NCBI GenBank assembly: GCA_007570785.1
Contig: ML664176.1
Coordinates: forward strand, 1,415,296-1,479,295
From: Antilocapra americana
Taxonomy: Eukaryota > Chordata > Mammalia > Artiodactyla > Antilocapridae
Direction of reading: 5' to 3'
DNA length: 64,000 nucleotides
Of this stretch, positions 11,000 to 22,311 are shown in pieces. The notes beneath the pieces are model-generated. The model did not search any database. It saw nothing but the letters and a program-made list of their open reading frames with translations, and had not been told where the DNA came from. The position numbers and the translations under genes were made by a program. The stretch's first letter is position 1; every line of letters begins with the position of its first letter.

Positions 11000-11479
11000 T
11001 ACCAATAACTGAAAATATGTTTGGATTTGCCTGAATTCTACTCTCGGGACCAATACCCTGACAATATATCCTGACCTAATACTTCAAATGTATTAATTTT
11101 CAAACACAATTAAAAAACTGATCTATAAATTTCACTATGGATTCTTTGCTATACATGGGTCCATCCATAATTTCTAAGCATCTGTTCTTTTCAGGGCATA
11201 ATACTTGAAGCTGTAGGGGAGTTGAAATGGACTTTTTAACCCTCAGGAATCTCAACTCTTCTCCTCTGTGGCATATAACTAGAACTGATAATGGCAGTAA
11301 CAGTAGTAATTACCTGTTGATAGATATTTCTAAAAACATTTAAGAACTTTCACTTATGTAATCAGTCTTTTAATCTTCCATTTAATATTTGATGAAATTC
11401 TTGAAATAAGGTGTTTTCTTGAAAACACATTCTTTTCAAGCATTTCTAGATTTTCTGTGAAAACTGACCTAGAATACTA
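11000..11479. other. Unassigned sequence
   Basis: No gene or repeat recognised with confidence. A weak MIR-like pattern near 11290-11390 was not strong enough to call. Confidence 0.35.
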
Positions 11480-11700
11480 TCTCACAAAGCAAGGCCATAA
11501 AGCAAGCCTCAATAAATACCAAAGAAATGATACCACAGAGATCACAGTTCTCAACAAAGTGCAAACAACCTAGAAATCGATAAGAAAAAAAAACAATAAA
11601 CAATCCCAAATATTCCACTTCTAAAGAATTCATAGATCAAGGAATAAGTCATAGTGGTCAATTAAACATATTTAGACCCCAATACGCTGGGTTATCAAAA
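11480..11700 (+). mobile_element. L1 ORF2 fragment, left part
   Basis: The sequence AAAGCAAGCCTCAATAAATACC ... AACCTAGAAATCGATAAGAAAAA resembles the endonuclease-to-RT linker region of mammalian L1 ORF2. It is full of stops. The BovB that follows interrupts it, and similar sequence resumes after 12873. Confidence 0.65.
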
Positions 11701-12823
11701 AGCAAGAGAGTTTCAGAAAAACATCTATTTCTGCTTTATTGACTATCCCAAAGCCTTTGACTGTGTGGATCACAATAAACTGGAAAATCCTGAAAGAGAT
11801 AGGAATACCAGACCATCTGACCTGCCTCTTGAGAAATCTGACAGGTCAGGAAGCCACAGTTAGAACTGGACATGGAACAACAGACTGGTTCCAAATAGGA
11901 AAAGGAGTACATCAAGGCTGTATATTGTCACCTTGCTTATTTAATTTATATGAAGAGTACATCATGAGAAATGCTGGGTTGGAAGAAGCACAAGCTGGAA
12001 TCAAGATTGCCGGGAGAAATATCAATAATCTCAGATATTGATGAGATTCACCCTTATGGCAGAAAGTGAAGAAGAACTAAAGAGCCTCTTGATGAAAGTG
12101 AAGGAGGAGAGTGAACAAGTTGGCTCAAAGCTCAAAATTCAGAAAACTAAGATCATGGCATCTGGTCCCATCACTTCATGGCAAATAGATGGGGAAACAG
12201 TGGAAACAGTGGCTGACTTTATTTTTCTGGGTTCCAAAATCATTGCATATAGTGATTGCAGTCATGAAATTAAAAGACGCTTACTCCTTGGAAGGAAAGT
12301 ATGACCCACCTAGACAGCATATTAAAAAGCAGAGACATTATTTTGCCAACAAAGGTCTGTCTAGTCAAGGCTTTGGTTTTTCCACTGGTCATGTATGGAT
12401 GTGAGAGTTGGACTATAAAGAAAGCTGAGTACTGAAGAATTGATGCTTTTGAACTGTGGTGTTGGAGAAGACTCTTGAGAGTCCCTTGGACTGCAAGGAG
12501 ATCCAACTAGTCCATCCTAAAGGAGATCAATCCTGGGTGTTCACTGGAAGAACTGATGTTGAAGCTGAAACTCCAATACTTTGGCCACCTCATGCGAAAA
12601 GCTGACTCATTTGAAAAGACCCTGATGCTGGGAAAGATTGAGGGCAGGAGGAGAAGGGGATGACAGAGGATGAGATGGTTGGATGGCATCACCGACTCAA
12701 TGGACATAAGTTTGGGTGAACTCCAGGAGTTGGTGATGGACAGGGAGGCCTGGTGTGCTGCAGTTGATGGGGTCGCAAAGAGTCAGACACGACTAAGTGA
12801 CTGAACTGAACTGAACTGAACTA
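11701..12823 (+). mobile_element. BovB (RTE) LINE, 3' part with broken reverse transcriptase
   Basis: About 1.1 kb of BovB runs from the RT region (TTCTGCTTTATTGACTATCCC, GACTGTGTGGATCACAATAAA) to the 3' end with its repeated CTGAACTGAA. Two overlapping frames (11739-12041 and 12038-12304) hold RT pieces, including the GVHQGCILSP motif. The frame is lost exactly at the YADD site: TCAGATATTGATGAGATT at 12031-12048 appears to lack one base. Further stops follow. It is 5'-truncated and inactive. Confidence 0.95.
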
Positions 12824-12831
12824 GTGGAGTG

Positions 12832-12872
12832 ATACACACACACACACACATACATATATATATACACACACA
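12832..12872 (+). repeat. (CA)n/(TA)n microsatellite
   Basis: CA dinucleotides, then a short TA run, then CA again, placed directly after the BovB 3' end. Confidence 0.95.
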
Positions 12873-13145
12873 AACTTGTGGGGTGTAGCTATAATGGTAT
12901 ATATATGAGAACATCACACCTCAAATTCTCCTATTAGAAAAAAGTTAAAAAAACAAAAACCCTGAAAACCAATGAGCCAAGCACTTACTGAAAAAATCAG
13001 AAAATAGGAGTGAAATAAAATTTTGTATAAAGTGACTACTATTTGTGTCTATGATGGAAAAATTGTACAACACTAACTCTACTATCAATAATAACTAATC
13101 AAGAATAATTATACTGGGTAAAAAACTAAAATCAACTATCTGAAT
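12873..13145 (+). mobile_element. Probable continuation of the L1 interrupted by BovB
   Basis: GGGGTGTAGCTATAATGG followed by CTCCTATTAGAAAAAAG matches the L1 ORF2 stretch that normally reads GGGATGCAGCTAAAGCAG ... CTATATTAGAAAAG. That fits resumption of the L1 seen at 11480-11700. The right half is too diverged to be sure. Confidence 0.45.
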
Positions 13146-13799
13146 TCGTCAGAGATCAGCCAAGATAAACACTATATAAGAGTCCAAGATCTTAAAGAGA
13201 AGATAAGCTCACTGAGGGCATAATCACATTACCCTCTATTTGTTTCCCTAAGGGAATTTGCTGATTTGTGGAACAAGGAAGAGGAGTAAAAAGAAGCAGT
13301 ATAAGATTTGTGATGGTTTCTCTGAGCTGGACAGTTTGGATGACCTGAGTAGACACGATTTAATAAATCCAGATTTCAAAGTGGGAACCACATGGAAGTC
13401 AGGTTATAAATTCTACTGGTACTTTTCTTTAGGGTTGTTTTCGACTCCTAAGTCATATGCACTTTTGGCAAGGTGCCAAGGATCCAAGCAGAGAGCAGCA
13501 GCTTCTGTGAGACCAAAGAACTTGAGTAGAGGCTTTGTTTGGAAAGAAAGGTTGGAGCTATGACTTACAGAAGTAGTGGAGAAGTCCTGGTTAACACGCT
13601 TGACATCCCAATGAGATACCTGAAGAGCATGTTCTAGGAGTCAGAGCTGGGCCCTATGTGCAAAGGCAAACTGAAAATAGAAGACTTTCTCTCCAACAAA
13701 GCCTGAAGCCCAGCCTCAATGCATTCAAGTGATGTGCCTGTACTCTGTCCACTTGCCAGAAAAAAATTAAATCCTCTATATATAGAGTGAACATAGTCC
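13146..13799. other. Unassigned sequence with a 101-codon open frame
   Basis: An open frame at 13258-13563 (+) encodes a basic, motif-free 101-residue peptide that I do not recognise. No promoter or splice context supports it. The surrounding sequence is L1-rich, so it may be a diverged repeat segment. Confidence 0.35.
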
Positions 13800-14336
13800 A
13801 GAGACTCTACATTTTTTGTTGTTATAGACAATGTCCAACATTCAACAAAAATTACCACAAATGTCTAGAAAGAGGGTCAAATGACCAAAAACAAAGTAAA
13901 AAATATCACAGCAGAAATTGTCCCACAGGTGACCACAGTATGATTGTATGTTGAAGAAAACCAAGGGGAACTAGAGCATTTCATTAGGAAATGCATCAAA
14001 GAATCTGTTTTAAAAAAAGGAATATAAACATTTTAGACATAAAAGGATAACAACTAATAAAAGGAATAGATTGGTTTAGTAGTAGATGAGACATAGTAGA
14101 AGAAATGATTAGTGAATTTTCAGATAAGGCAGTAAAACAAAACTCACAGAAGTTTAATATACAAATATCAACTGCATTCCTACATCTGTACTACCCATAG
14201 AATATATTTAGAGTATGTCATTGATGGTAAAACAAAGTATCTAGCAGTAAACCTAACAAAAGAGGTACGAGGCATTTATGAACTAATTTATAAAGATTTA
14301 GTAACTAGGGAGGGTTTCCATGTTTATGGATTACAA
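13800..14336 (+). mobile_element. Old L1 fragment
   Basis: ACAATGTCCAACATTCAACAAAAATTACC resembles the region around ORF1 of old mammalian L1. 14095-14336 resembles ORF2 (GATTAGTGAATTTTCAGATAAG, CTGCATTCCTACATCTGTA, GTAAACCTAACAAAAGAGG). Many stops; inactive. Confidence 0.6.
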
Positions 14337-14490
14337 CAGGGCTTCCCAAACTGTAATGTGCACAGGGTCTTGTTCAAATGCAGATTTGGATTCAGCAGAT
14401 CTGGAGTGAGGCTCAAGAGTGTAAATTTCTAACAAGTTCCTCGGTAGTATCCATGCTGCTTCTCTACAAACCACACTTTGAGTATCAACA
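14337..14490 (+). mobile_element. MER5A hAT-Charlie MITE
   Basis: Plus-strand MER5A blocks: GGGCTTCCCAAACTGTAATG, AAATGCAGATTTGGATTCAG, TTTCTAACAAGTTCC and CACACTTTGAGTATCAA. It lies inside the surrounding L1-derived sequence. Confidence 0.8.
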
Positions 14491-14523
14491 ATTTAGAAGA
14501 TGCAGTATTGTAATTTATACTAA

Positions 14524-15008
14524 CGTACATACTTTGCCAACAAAGGTCCATCTAGTCAAGGCTATGGTTTTTCCAGTAGTCATGTATGGATGCAAGAGTT
14601 GGACAGTGAAAAAGGCTGAGTGCCTAAGAATTGGTGCTTTTGAGCTGTGGTGTTGGAGAAGACTCTTGAGAGTCCCTTGGACTGCAAGGAGATCCAACCA
14701 GTCCATCCTAAAGGAGATCAGTCCTGAGTGTTCACTGGAAGGACTGATGTTGAAGCTGAAACTCCAATACTTTGGCCACTTCATGAGAAGAGTTGACTCA
14801 TTGGAAAAGACCCTGATGCTGGGAAGGATTGGGGGCAGGAGGAGAAGGGGACGACAGAGGAAGAGATGGTTGGATGGCATCACCGACTCGATGAACATGG
14901 GCTTGGGTGGACTCCGATGGAGTTGGTGATGGACAGGGAGGCCTGGCGTGCTGTGTTTCATGGGGTCACAGAGTCGGACACGATTGAGCGACTGAACTGA
15001 ACTGAACA
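14524..15008 (+). mobile_element. BovB LINE, 3' end
   Basis: The copy begins at the ACTTTGCCAACAAAGGTCC block and runs to the terminal ACTGAACTGAACTGAAC. It keeps one long open frame (ending at 14929) covering the C-terminal BovB polyprotein after the RT, for example the LELWCWRRLLRVPWTARR-type stretch. The polymerase motifs are absent, so it has no function. Its low divergence suggests a fairly young insertion. Confidence 0.95.
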
Positions 15009-15181
15009 TACTTAAATAGGGTGATTAGTGTAAAATGCACAATTTACACTAATATTTCGATGTGATTCCAATAGAAATGGATGATTCTTTGACAGAACTG
15101 GGTGAGCTGGCCCTAAAATTTATATGGAAAGCAATGTGCCATAAATACCTAGGCAACTCTGAAGAAGGTTGAATGGGGTTT
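15009..15181 (+). mobile_element. L1 ORF2 fragment, piece 2
   Basis: CCCTAAAATTTATATGGAAAGC and AGGCAACTCTGAAGAAGG match the part of L1 ORF2 downstream of the RT. The Bov-A2 at 15182-15490 splits it; the continuation is at 15491. Confidence 0.65.
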
Positions 15182-15490
15182 GTGAAAGTCACTCAGTCAT
15201 GACTGACTCTTTGCGACCCCAGGGACTATACAGTCCGTGGAATTCTCCAGGCCACAATACTGGAGTGGGTAGCCTTTCCCTTCTCCAGGGGATCTTTCCA
15301 ACCAGGGATCAAGCCCAGGTCTCCCACATTCCAGGCTGGATTCTTTACCAGCTGAGCCATAAGGACAGCGCAAGAACACTGGAGTGGGTAGCCTATCCCT
15401 TCCCCAGGGGATCTTCCAGAATCAGGAGTTGAACTGGGGTCTCCTGCATTGCAGGCAGATCCTTTACCAACTGAGCTATCAGGCAGGCCC
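15182..15490 (-). mobile_element. Bov-A2-type dimeric SINE with target duplication
   Basis: Two Bov-A cores follow each other. TACTGGAGTGGGTAGCC at about 15260 and CACTGGAGTGGGTAGCC at about 15380 are each followed by a CAGGGGATCTT block and a reversed tRNA-like module ending in TTTACCAGCTGAGCC/TTTACCAACTGAGC. That marks a dimer. TGAATGGGGTTT (15170-15181) and TGAATGGAGTTT (15491-15502) are the target duplication. Confidence 0.92.
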
Positions 15491-15894
15491 TGAATGGAGT
15501 TTACTCTATCAAAACAAAAAATGTTTTTATAAGGCTATAACAAATAAAATGGTGTAGAATTGTCACAGAGAAGACAGATACACCAATGGAAGAAAATAAA
15601 ACTCAAGAAGTAGACCTTTATATGAAGCAAATTTGATCTATGATAGAGGTAGAACTGGACAGTAGTTAGAAAGAATGAAAATTTAATTGAAGTTACTGGC
15701 ACAATTATTCATTTGTATGTACAAATGAAATTGAGTCTTATCTAGCACCATACTTGAAATAAATTCCAGGTGGGTTTAAATGCTGAATTTCATAGCAAAA
15801 CCTTAAAATTAAACAAAAAGTAAGAAAATACTTTATGATTCAAGTGTGGAAAGATTTTTAATTAGGCAAAATAAGTACAACTATATTAAACTGG
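15491..15894 (+). mobile_element. L1 ORF2 fragment, piece 3
   Basis: Continues piece 2: TAAGGCTATAACAAATAAAATGG, ACACCAATGGAAGAAAATAA and AGGTGGGTTTAAATGCTG follow L1 ORF2 order, with a C-terminal ORF2-like stretch TTTTTAATTAGGCAAAATA. Stops are frequent. Confidence 0.65.
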
Positions 15895-16098
15895 GTGCTA
15901 GGGGTGAAGCACCTGCCTACCAATAAGGGAGATTCAAGAGCCATGGGTTTGATCCCTGGGTTGGGAAGATAAGGTCCTCTGGAGTAGGTAATGGCAACCC
16001 ACTCCTGAATTCTTGCCTGGAAAATTCCATGGACAGAGGAGCCTGGTGGGTTACAGTCCATGGAGTTGCAAAGAGTTGAATGTGACTTAACACACACA
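15895..16098 (+). mobile_element. Bov-tA SINE
   Basis: A diverged tRNA-like head (GGTTTGATCCCTGGGTTGGG) leads into AACCCACTCCTGAATTCTTG, CCATGGACAGAGGAGCC and GTTGCAAAGAGTTGAATG. It is inserted in the L1 tract. No clear target duplication. Confidence 0.88.
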
Positions 16099-17130
16099 AT
16101 GCACGTTTAACTAATAGGTTGAGAGCTCTGACTATTTTAAAACGAAAACTTCTGTAAATCAAAACTCACCATTAAAAAAGTGAAAGATAAATGAGACTGG
16201 GAGGAGATATTTTCAGTGTATGCCATTGGAAATCTGCATCCTGTTAACTTGAAAGCATCCGAAATCTAGAAGAAGGAGAATTTGAAAGAACTGGAATAAG
16301 AGGGAGAAACTAAATGGCAAATGTACAAGTGTGAAAAGATGGGTCCTTTTATTGGGAACTACAGAAATAAAACACAAGTTAAAATTACCAGGAGATATGA
16401 TTTCAAACACAAAAGAGTAGGAGATATTAATATAAGTCAAAGAATTGGTAAAGATGAAGAACTAGATGAAATGACATTTACAAGTGTAGGAGGGTAAATT
16501 ATGTGTAACTTCAGGGAGCAGTTTGACAAAATCTCTTAAGTGGACCATACAGATTCTTTGCTATCCAGCAATTCCTTTCCTGAGAATGTTCTCTGGAAAA
16601 ATTCTTGCATGTGTGTACAAGCTGGTTTTCATAGGAACGTTGGCAGCAGCATTATTGGTAACAGCAAAATATAGGAAAAACCTAAATATGCAAGTAGAAT
16701 GAATAATTGAATTATAGCATACCCATGCCATGGAACCTAAGACTGAACTGAAAATAAATAAACTAGAGATTTCATTATTATTAAAACAATGAGATAAAAA
16801 TTTTAATTGAAGGTGAAAGTGGCAAAAGGATACTGTGTGATACTATTTTATAAAGTTAAAAATATGTAAATCAATCCTATATATTATTTGGAGAAATAGA
16901 TAATCAAGTAAGGGACTGAAAATCGCCAAGTTCAGCACAGTGTTTATCTCTGGAGGTAGGTGGGGAGAGGGAATTGCCACTGAAAGAAGATACATGGAGG
17001 CCTCAAAAGTCTTTGTAATATTTTATTTCTTAAGCTGAATAAAAGCTATATAGCTACCAATTATAGTATTCTTTATACATTTTTGTATGCCTGAAATATT
17101 TTAGAAATATTTTACTCTAAAACAATTTTT
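16099..17130 (+). mobile_element. Old L1 3' region
   Basis: The tract continues in L1 order into a 3' UTR-like end: GCATTATTGGTAACAGCAAAATA, then the AATTATAGCATACCCATGCC and GTTTATCTCTGGAGGTAGG blocks typical of old L1 3' ends, and an A/T-rich end near 17130. No usable coding frame. Confidence 0.55.
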
Positions 17131-17644
17131 AGGTGTTCTAGCCTTGCTAAATCAAGAAGGTAATGTTAAAGGCAAATGCTTAAGTGCTGGATGAGATCAC
17201 CTTGACAATCCAGGGCACTACTGAGAAGCTACTGTGGGAAACAAGTGTTGAAAAGAAGCTAACCGTAAAAAGATATGAAGTACATCAGGAAACCCTCTCT
17301 CATAAGAGACAGGCAACAGACACAATAAATGAGAGAATTTTCAGTTGAGATACTAGAGCGGTTTCTAAAGAACTTCAAAATAATTAAGTTTAAAATGATC
17401 AAAGAGATAAATGAGTCAAGTGAACTCATGTTAGAAGAAGACATGAAAATAAGCATACATTCTAGAAATTAAAAAAAAATTGCCATCATAGATGTAAAAT
17501 CCAATAGAACATGTCAGAGTAGACCAAAGCAAAAATTAATAAATTGGAAGATGAATTTAAGAATGTGACTTGGAGACCTCAAAATATGTATTAGTAGAAA
17601 AAAAAAAGGCAAGGAGAGATTTGAAGAATAGAATAAGAAACTCT
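17131..17644 (+). mobile_element. Old L1/HAL1 ORF1-like sequence, left part
   Basis: GATCAAAGAGATAAATGAGTC and AAATTAATAAATTGGAAGATG are typical of the coiled-coil region of old L1/HAL1 ORF1. Heavily mutated. The Bov-tA at 17654 interrupts it. Confidence 0.5.
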
Positions 17645-17653
17645 ATTATGTGT

Positions 17654-17855
17654 TGCTAGTGGTAAAAAACCTATATGCCAATACAGCAGACATAAGAGAC
17701 ATGGGTTTGATACCTGGAGGAGGGCATGCAACCCACCCCAATATTCTTTCCTGGGGGATCTTATGGACAGAGGAGTCTGGTGGGCTACAGTTCATAGGAT
17801 GGGAAAGAATCAGACATGACTGAAGTGACTTAGCACAGCACACACAGCAGCACAC
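17654..17855 (+). mobile_element. Bov-tA SINE with target duplication
   Basis: Order of blocks: GCTAGTGGTAAAAAACC, GGTTTGATACCTGG, AACCCACCCCAATATTC, GGACAGAGGAGTCTGG and CAGACATGACTGAAGTGAC. The flanks ATTATGTGT (17645-17653) and ATTACGTGT (17856-17864) are a 9-bp duplication with one change. Confidence 0.9.
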
Positions 17856-17864
17856 ATTACGTGT

Positions 17865-18822
17865 CTAAGAGGCCAGATGGGGAGAAAAGGAAAGGAGGAA
17901 ATGCAAATATTCTGGAGGAGAATTTTTTAGTGAGACATGAGTTTTCAGATTGGAAAGACACACAAAATTCCAAATGGAAGAAAACTGGGGTGGGGGTGGG
18001 GTGGGGCAGGAAAAACAGAGAGGCAGAGACAAACTGCATTACATCAAATATAAAGAAAACAAGTTTAAAAACGACCAGAGGAGATAAGACAGGTAATCTA
18101 TTAGGAAAAACAATCAAACTGACATTGGACTTCTCATCAGTCAGAAAGTAATCTGGAAGAAAAAAGAAAATGCCTCCAAAGTGTCAAGGGAAAAATATAA
18201 CACCCAATCCAGAATCTTACACTTAGTTATCACTCAAGAGTGAAGATGAAATAAAGATATTTTAAGAAATACAAAGAGAGTTCATTACTTATTGAAAGAA
18301 CTTTCTGATGAGGGCAATAGAATCTAGAAGGGAGAAATGGAACCTAATTGAGGATGATGAGAAAAATATTAGTAAGCATGTTCATAAAAAAATGACACTG
18401 GGGAATGAGAAGAAAAAACAACTAATATGAGTTTAAAAGTAAGGCCTTATAAAACATGAATTATTTTCTTAAGGAAAAATTAGTTGAGAAATAATTAGAA
18501 TATTCTATTTTCCTCACTTTCTTTTGGGGAAATAAAGATGATTAAGACTTGGTTAGAAAAACACAAAGTCAGATTGCCTTTAAAAATTTAAAGGCAACCA
18601 CATAGAGAATAAAACTTCTAGCTTGTAAACTAGAAAATGGTGAAAAGTAACTGAGAAACTCACAGTTCAACAGAAGACAGGGAACTGGGAAAGAAGGAGG
18701 GGGAGGAGGGGTAAGAGAAGTAGCAGCAGCAACCAAAAAAACCTAGTAAGGAGAAAATGCAGATAAAGCCATGGGGATTAATCTAAATATGTTACTGATG
18801 ACAATATGCTATTTGTGAAGAC
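17865..18822 (+). mobile_element. Old L1/HAL1 sequence, middle part
   Basis: AGTGAAGATGAAATAAAGATATTTT followed by CAAAGAGAGTTCATTAC matches the HAL1/L1 block before the ORF1 end, where a GAATGAAGATGAAATAAAGAC element is characteristic. A G-rich patch (GGGGTGGGGGTGGGG) lies at 17987-18006. No coding potential. Confidence 0.5.
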
Positions 18823-19200
18823 CTGTTTTAGTTGTCAGCTTGACTAGGCTACAGTCCCCAGTTACTCAAACACTAATCAGATGATGCTATGATGGTATTT
18901 TGTAAATGTGATTAAAGTCCATAATCAGTTGAGTTTTAGCAAAGGGATTATCCTAGATCATCCAAATCAATCAGTTGAAAGATCTTGAGAGCTGAGACTA
19001 AGGCTTCTTTAAAGAAAAGGAAATTCAGTCAGTGGACAGTAGCTTCAGTTCATGCCAGAAAGTTCTAGTCTGCCCTTTCTGACAGCCTGCCCTACCATTT
19101 CAGACTTGCCTAACCAGCTTTAATAATCTAATTTGATCTGATTCCTTGTAATAAATTTCCTAATATAGATCTCCTACTGGTTCTGTTTTTCCACTTAAAG
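18823..19200 (+). mobile_element. Solo LTR of an old ERVL-type element
   Basis: AGTTGTCAGCTTGACTAGGC, a GTAAATGTGATTAAAGTCC block, ATCCAAATCAATCAGTTGAAAG, and TCTCCTACTGGTTCTGTTTTTC follow the order of a common old mammalian LTR (MLT2-like). It lies inside the HAL1/L1 tract and contains no genes. The subfamily is uncertain. Confidence 0.6.
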
Positions 19201-19440
19201 GCTGACTGATATGTTATGTAAATGAATTAAACACATCTCCAGATGCACAGATTCTCAAACTGCATCGATAACAAATACAAATGCTCTTTATGAGAAACAT
19301 ATCTAAAAACATAACAAAGGTTGAAAGTGAAGGGATCAAGAGAAGGTATACAGCTAAAAAATGAGCACCAAAAGAAAGTAGTGACAGGGATAAAGAAGAG
19401 TATTGTGACAACAAAGAGGACCTCTGACGGGTGGTAGGAC
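19201..19440 (+). mobile_element. Old L1 endonuclease-region fragment
   Basis: CCAGATGCACAGATTCTCAAAC and the GAAACATATCTAAAAACATAAC/GGTTGAAAGTGAAGGGATC blocks match the start of L1 ORF2 (endonuclease). They follow the HAL1-like block in order, with the LTR between. Confidence 0.6.
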
Positions 19441-19559
19441 CAACAGGAGAGTCTCCCATGAACCTTCTGGTCCTTCCGATGAGGTCCCAGCCCTATAGGT
19501 CCCTAGTAAACTTGGTGATTCCTTTTAACCTCTCAGAAGAGCCAGAAAACTTTCTAATT

Positions 19560-19914
19560 TAAACCAAGACAACTTTTAAACTTTTAATTTTGAAATAATT
19601 ATGGATTCAGAGCAAGTTGCAAAGACTGGATAGAGAGGAATAGCATATCCATTACCCAGTTTCCCCCACTGGTCACACCTTAATGTTATAGCACAACATT
19701 GAAGCCAGGAAATTGATAGTGCTGGAACGTGTATGTACAGCGCTGTCATTTCATCACACATGTAGATTCTGATACTCCTCACCCCAGTCAAGATACAGAA
19801 CATCATCACAAAGATCCTCCTTGTGCTTCCTTTCACAGTCACATCCCCAACCCCCATCACTGTCTCTAGTTCCTGACAACCACTCATCTGTGTTCATCTC
19901 AATAATTCTGGCAT
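19560..19914 (-). mobile_element. Old L1 3' UTR, left part (outermost layer of nest)
   Basis: Reverse-strand L1 3' UTR: TTGAAATAATTATGGATTCAG, ACCCAGTTTCCCCCACTGG, CCCAGTCAAGATACAGAAC and CTGACAACCACTCATCTGTG. The next expected block appears only at 23275, after the plus-strand L1 inserted at 19915. AATAATTCTGGCAT (19901-19914) and AATAATGTTGTCAT (23261-23274) are the eroded target duplication. Confidence 0.75.
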
Positions 19915-20337
19915 GTTTCCAAAGAAGATGTACAAATGGCCAACAGTCACATGAAAAGATGCTCAACATTACTAATAATCAGAGAAACGCAAATCAAAAC
20001 CACAATGAGACAGCACTTCACATCTATCAGAATGGCTATCATCAAAAAGTCTACAATAACAAATTTTGGTGAGGATGCAGAGAAAAGGGAACTTTTGTAC
20101 ACTGTTGGTGGGAATGTAAACCAATATAGCCACCATGGAAAGTAGTATGGAGTTTCTTCGTAAAACTAAAAATAGAACTACCATATAACAGCAATTCCAC
20201 TCCTGAGTAATTCATTTTATTCAAATAAAATTTTATTCATTCATTTATTCAAATAAAATTAAAACACTAATTTGAAAAGATACTGGTACCCCAATGTTCC
20301 TAGAAGCATTATTTACAATAGCCAACATATGGGAATA
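19915..20337 (+). mobile_element. L1 ORF2 3' part, left piece (second layer)
   Basis: Strong L1 ORF2 C-terminal match: AAGATGTACAAATGGCC, AACACATGAAAAGATGCTC-like, AATCAAAACCACAATGAGAC, GTACACTGTTGGTGGGAATG and TTATTTACAATAGCC. A 16-bp segment, TTATTCAAATAAAATT, is duplicated at 20217-20232 and 20245-20260. The BovB inserted near 20338 interrupts the element. Confidence 0.85.
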
Positions 20338-20565
20338 GATGAAGCAGAAGTAGGTACTTCTCTGGAATTCCCTGGCTTCTTCTATAATCCAGAGGATGCT
20401 GGCAATTTGCTCTTTGGTTCCTCTGCCTTTTACAAATCTGGCTTGTATACCTGGAAGTTCTCTGTTCACATATTGCTGAAGCCTAGCTTCAAGGATTTTT
20501 GAGCATTACCTTGCTAGCATGGGAAATGAGTGCAATTGTACTATAGTTTGAACATTGTTTGGCAT
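20338..20565 (-). mobile_element. Inverted 5' segment of a BovB LINE (third layer)
   Basis: The reverse complement reads as BovB RT sequence: TGCCAAACAATGTTCAAACTA, AGGCTTCAGCAATATGTGAAC, AGGCAGAGGAACCAAAGAGC, GAATTCCAGAGAAGTACC, then CTTCTGCTTCATC. In the element this is the segment directly upstream of the plus-strand BovB that starts at about 20573 (TTCTGCTTCACTGACTAC). The two pieces are therefore one insertion with a 5' inversion. Confidence 0.88.
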
Positions 20566-20572
20566 ACAACTC

Positions 20573-21191
20573 CTTCTGCTTCACTGACTACACTAAAGCC
20601 TTTGTATGGATCACAACAAACTGTGGGAAATTCTTAACAGAAGGGGATACCAGACCACCTTACCTGCCTCCTGAGAAACCTGTATTCAGGTCAAGAGGCA
20701 TCAGTTATAACCGGACATGGAACAACATACTGCTTCAAAATTGGAAAGGAGTATGTCAAGGCTGTATGTTGTCACTCTGATTATTTAACTAATATGCAGA
20801 TTACATCATGTGAAATGCTGGGCTGGATGAATCACAAGTTGAGTCAAGATTGCTGAAGAAATATCAACAACCTCAGCTACGCAGATGATACCACTCAAAT
20901 GGCAGAAAGTGAAGAGGAACTGAAGAGCCTTTTGATAAGGGTGAAAAAGGAGGGTGAAAAAGCTGGCTTAAAACTCAGTGTTTAAAAAACAAAGATCATG
21001 GCATGTGGTCCAATTACTTCATGGTACCTAGATGGTGATAAACTGGAAACAATGACAGATTTTATTTTCTTGGTTTCCAAAATCACTGTGCACAGTGACT
21101 GCAGCCATGAAATTGAAAAAAAAAAACAACACTTGCTTCTTGGAAGGAAAGCTTTGACAAACCTAGACAGTGTATTAAAAAGTAGAGACAC
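20573..21191 (+). mobile_element. BovB LINE, left part before the UQCRFS1 retrocopy
   Basis: Forward BovB RT sequence with several stops. The YADD catalytic motif is preserved at 20878-20889 (TAC GCA GAT GAT), unlike the copy at 11701. The copy is interrupted after GTATTAAAAAGTAGAGACAC by the retrocopy and resumes at 22312. Confidence 0.93.
21177..21191 (+). repeat. Target-site duplication, left copy
   Basis: AAAAAGTAGAGACAC here is identical to 22297-22311. It follows TT, giving the TT|AAAA L1 endonuclease nick preference. Confidence 0.97.
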
Positions 21192-22296
<1,105 letters not shown>

Positions 22297-22311
22297 AAAA
22301 AGTAGAGACAC
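22297..22311 (+). repeat. Target-site duplication, right copy
   Basis: AAAAAGTAGAGACAC, a perfect copy of 21177-21191, directly after the A-rich tail. BovB sequence resumes immediately after it. Confidence 0.97.

Noticed and set aside
14378..14929. 183-codon plus-strand open frame as a gene
   Set aside because: It begins in MER5A and runs through the 3' part of a BovB copy; it is retrotransposon sequence without polymerase motifs.
14515..15009. 164-codon minus-strand frame
   Set aside because: Antisense shadow of a BovB copy.
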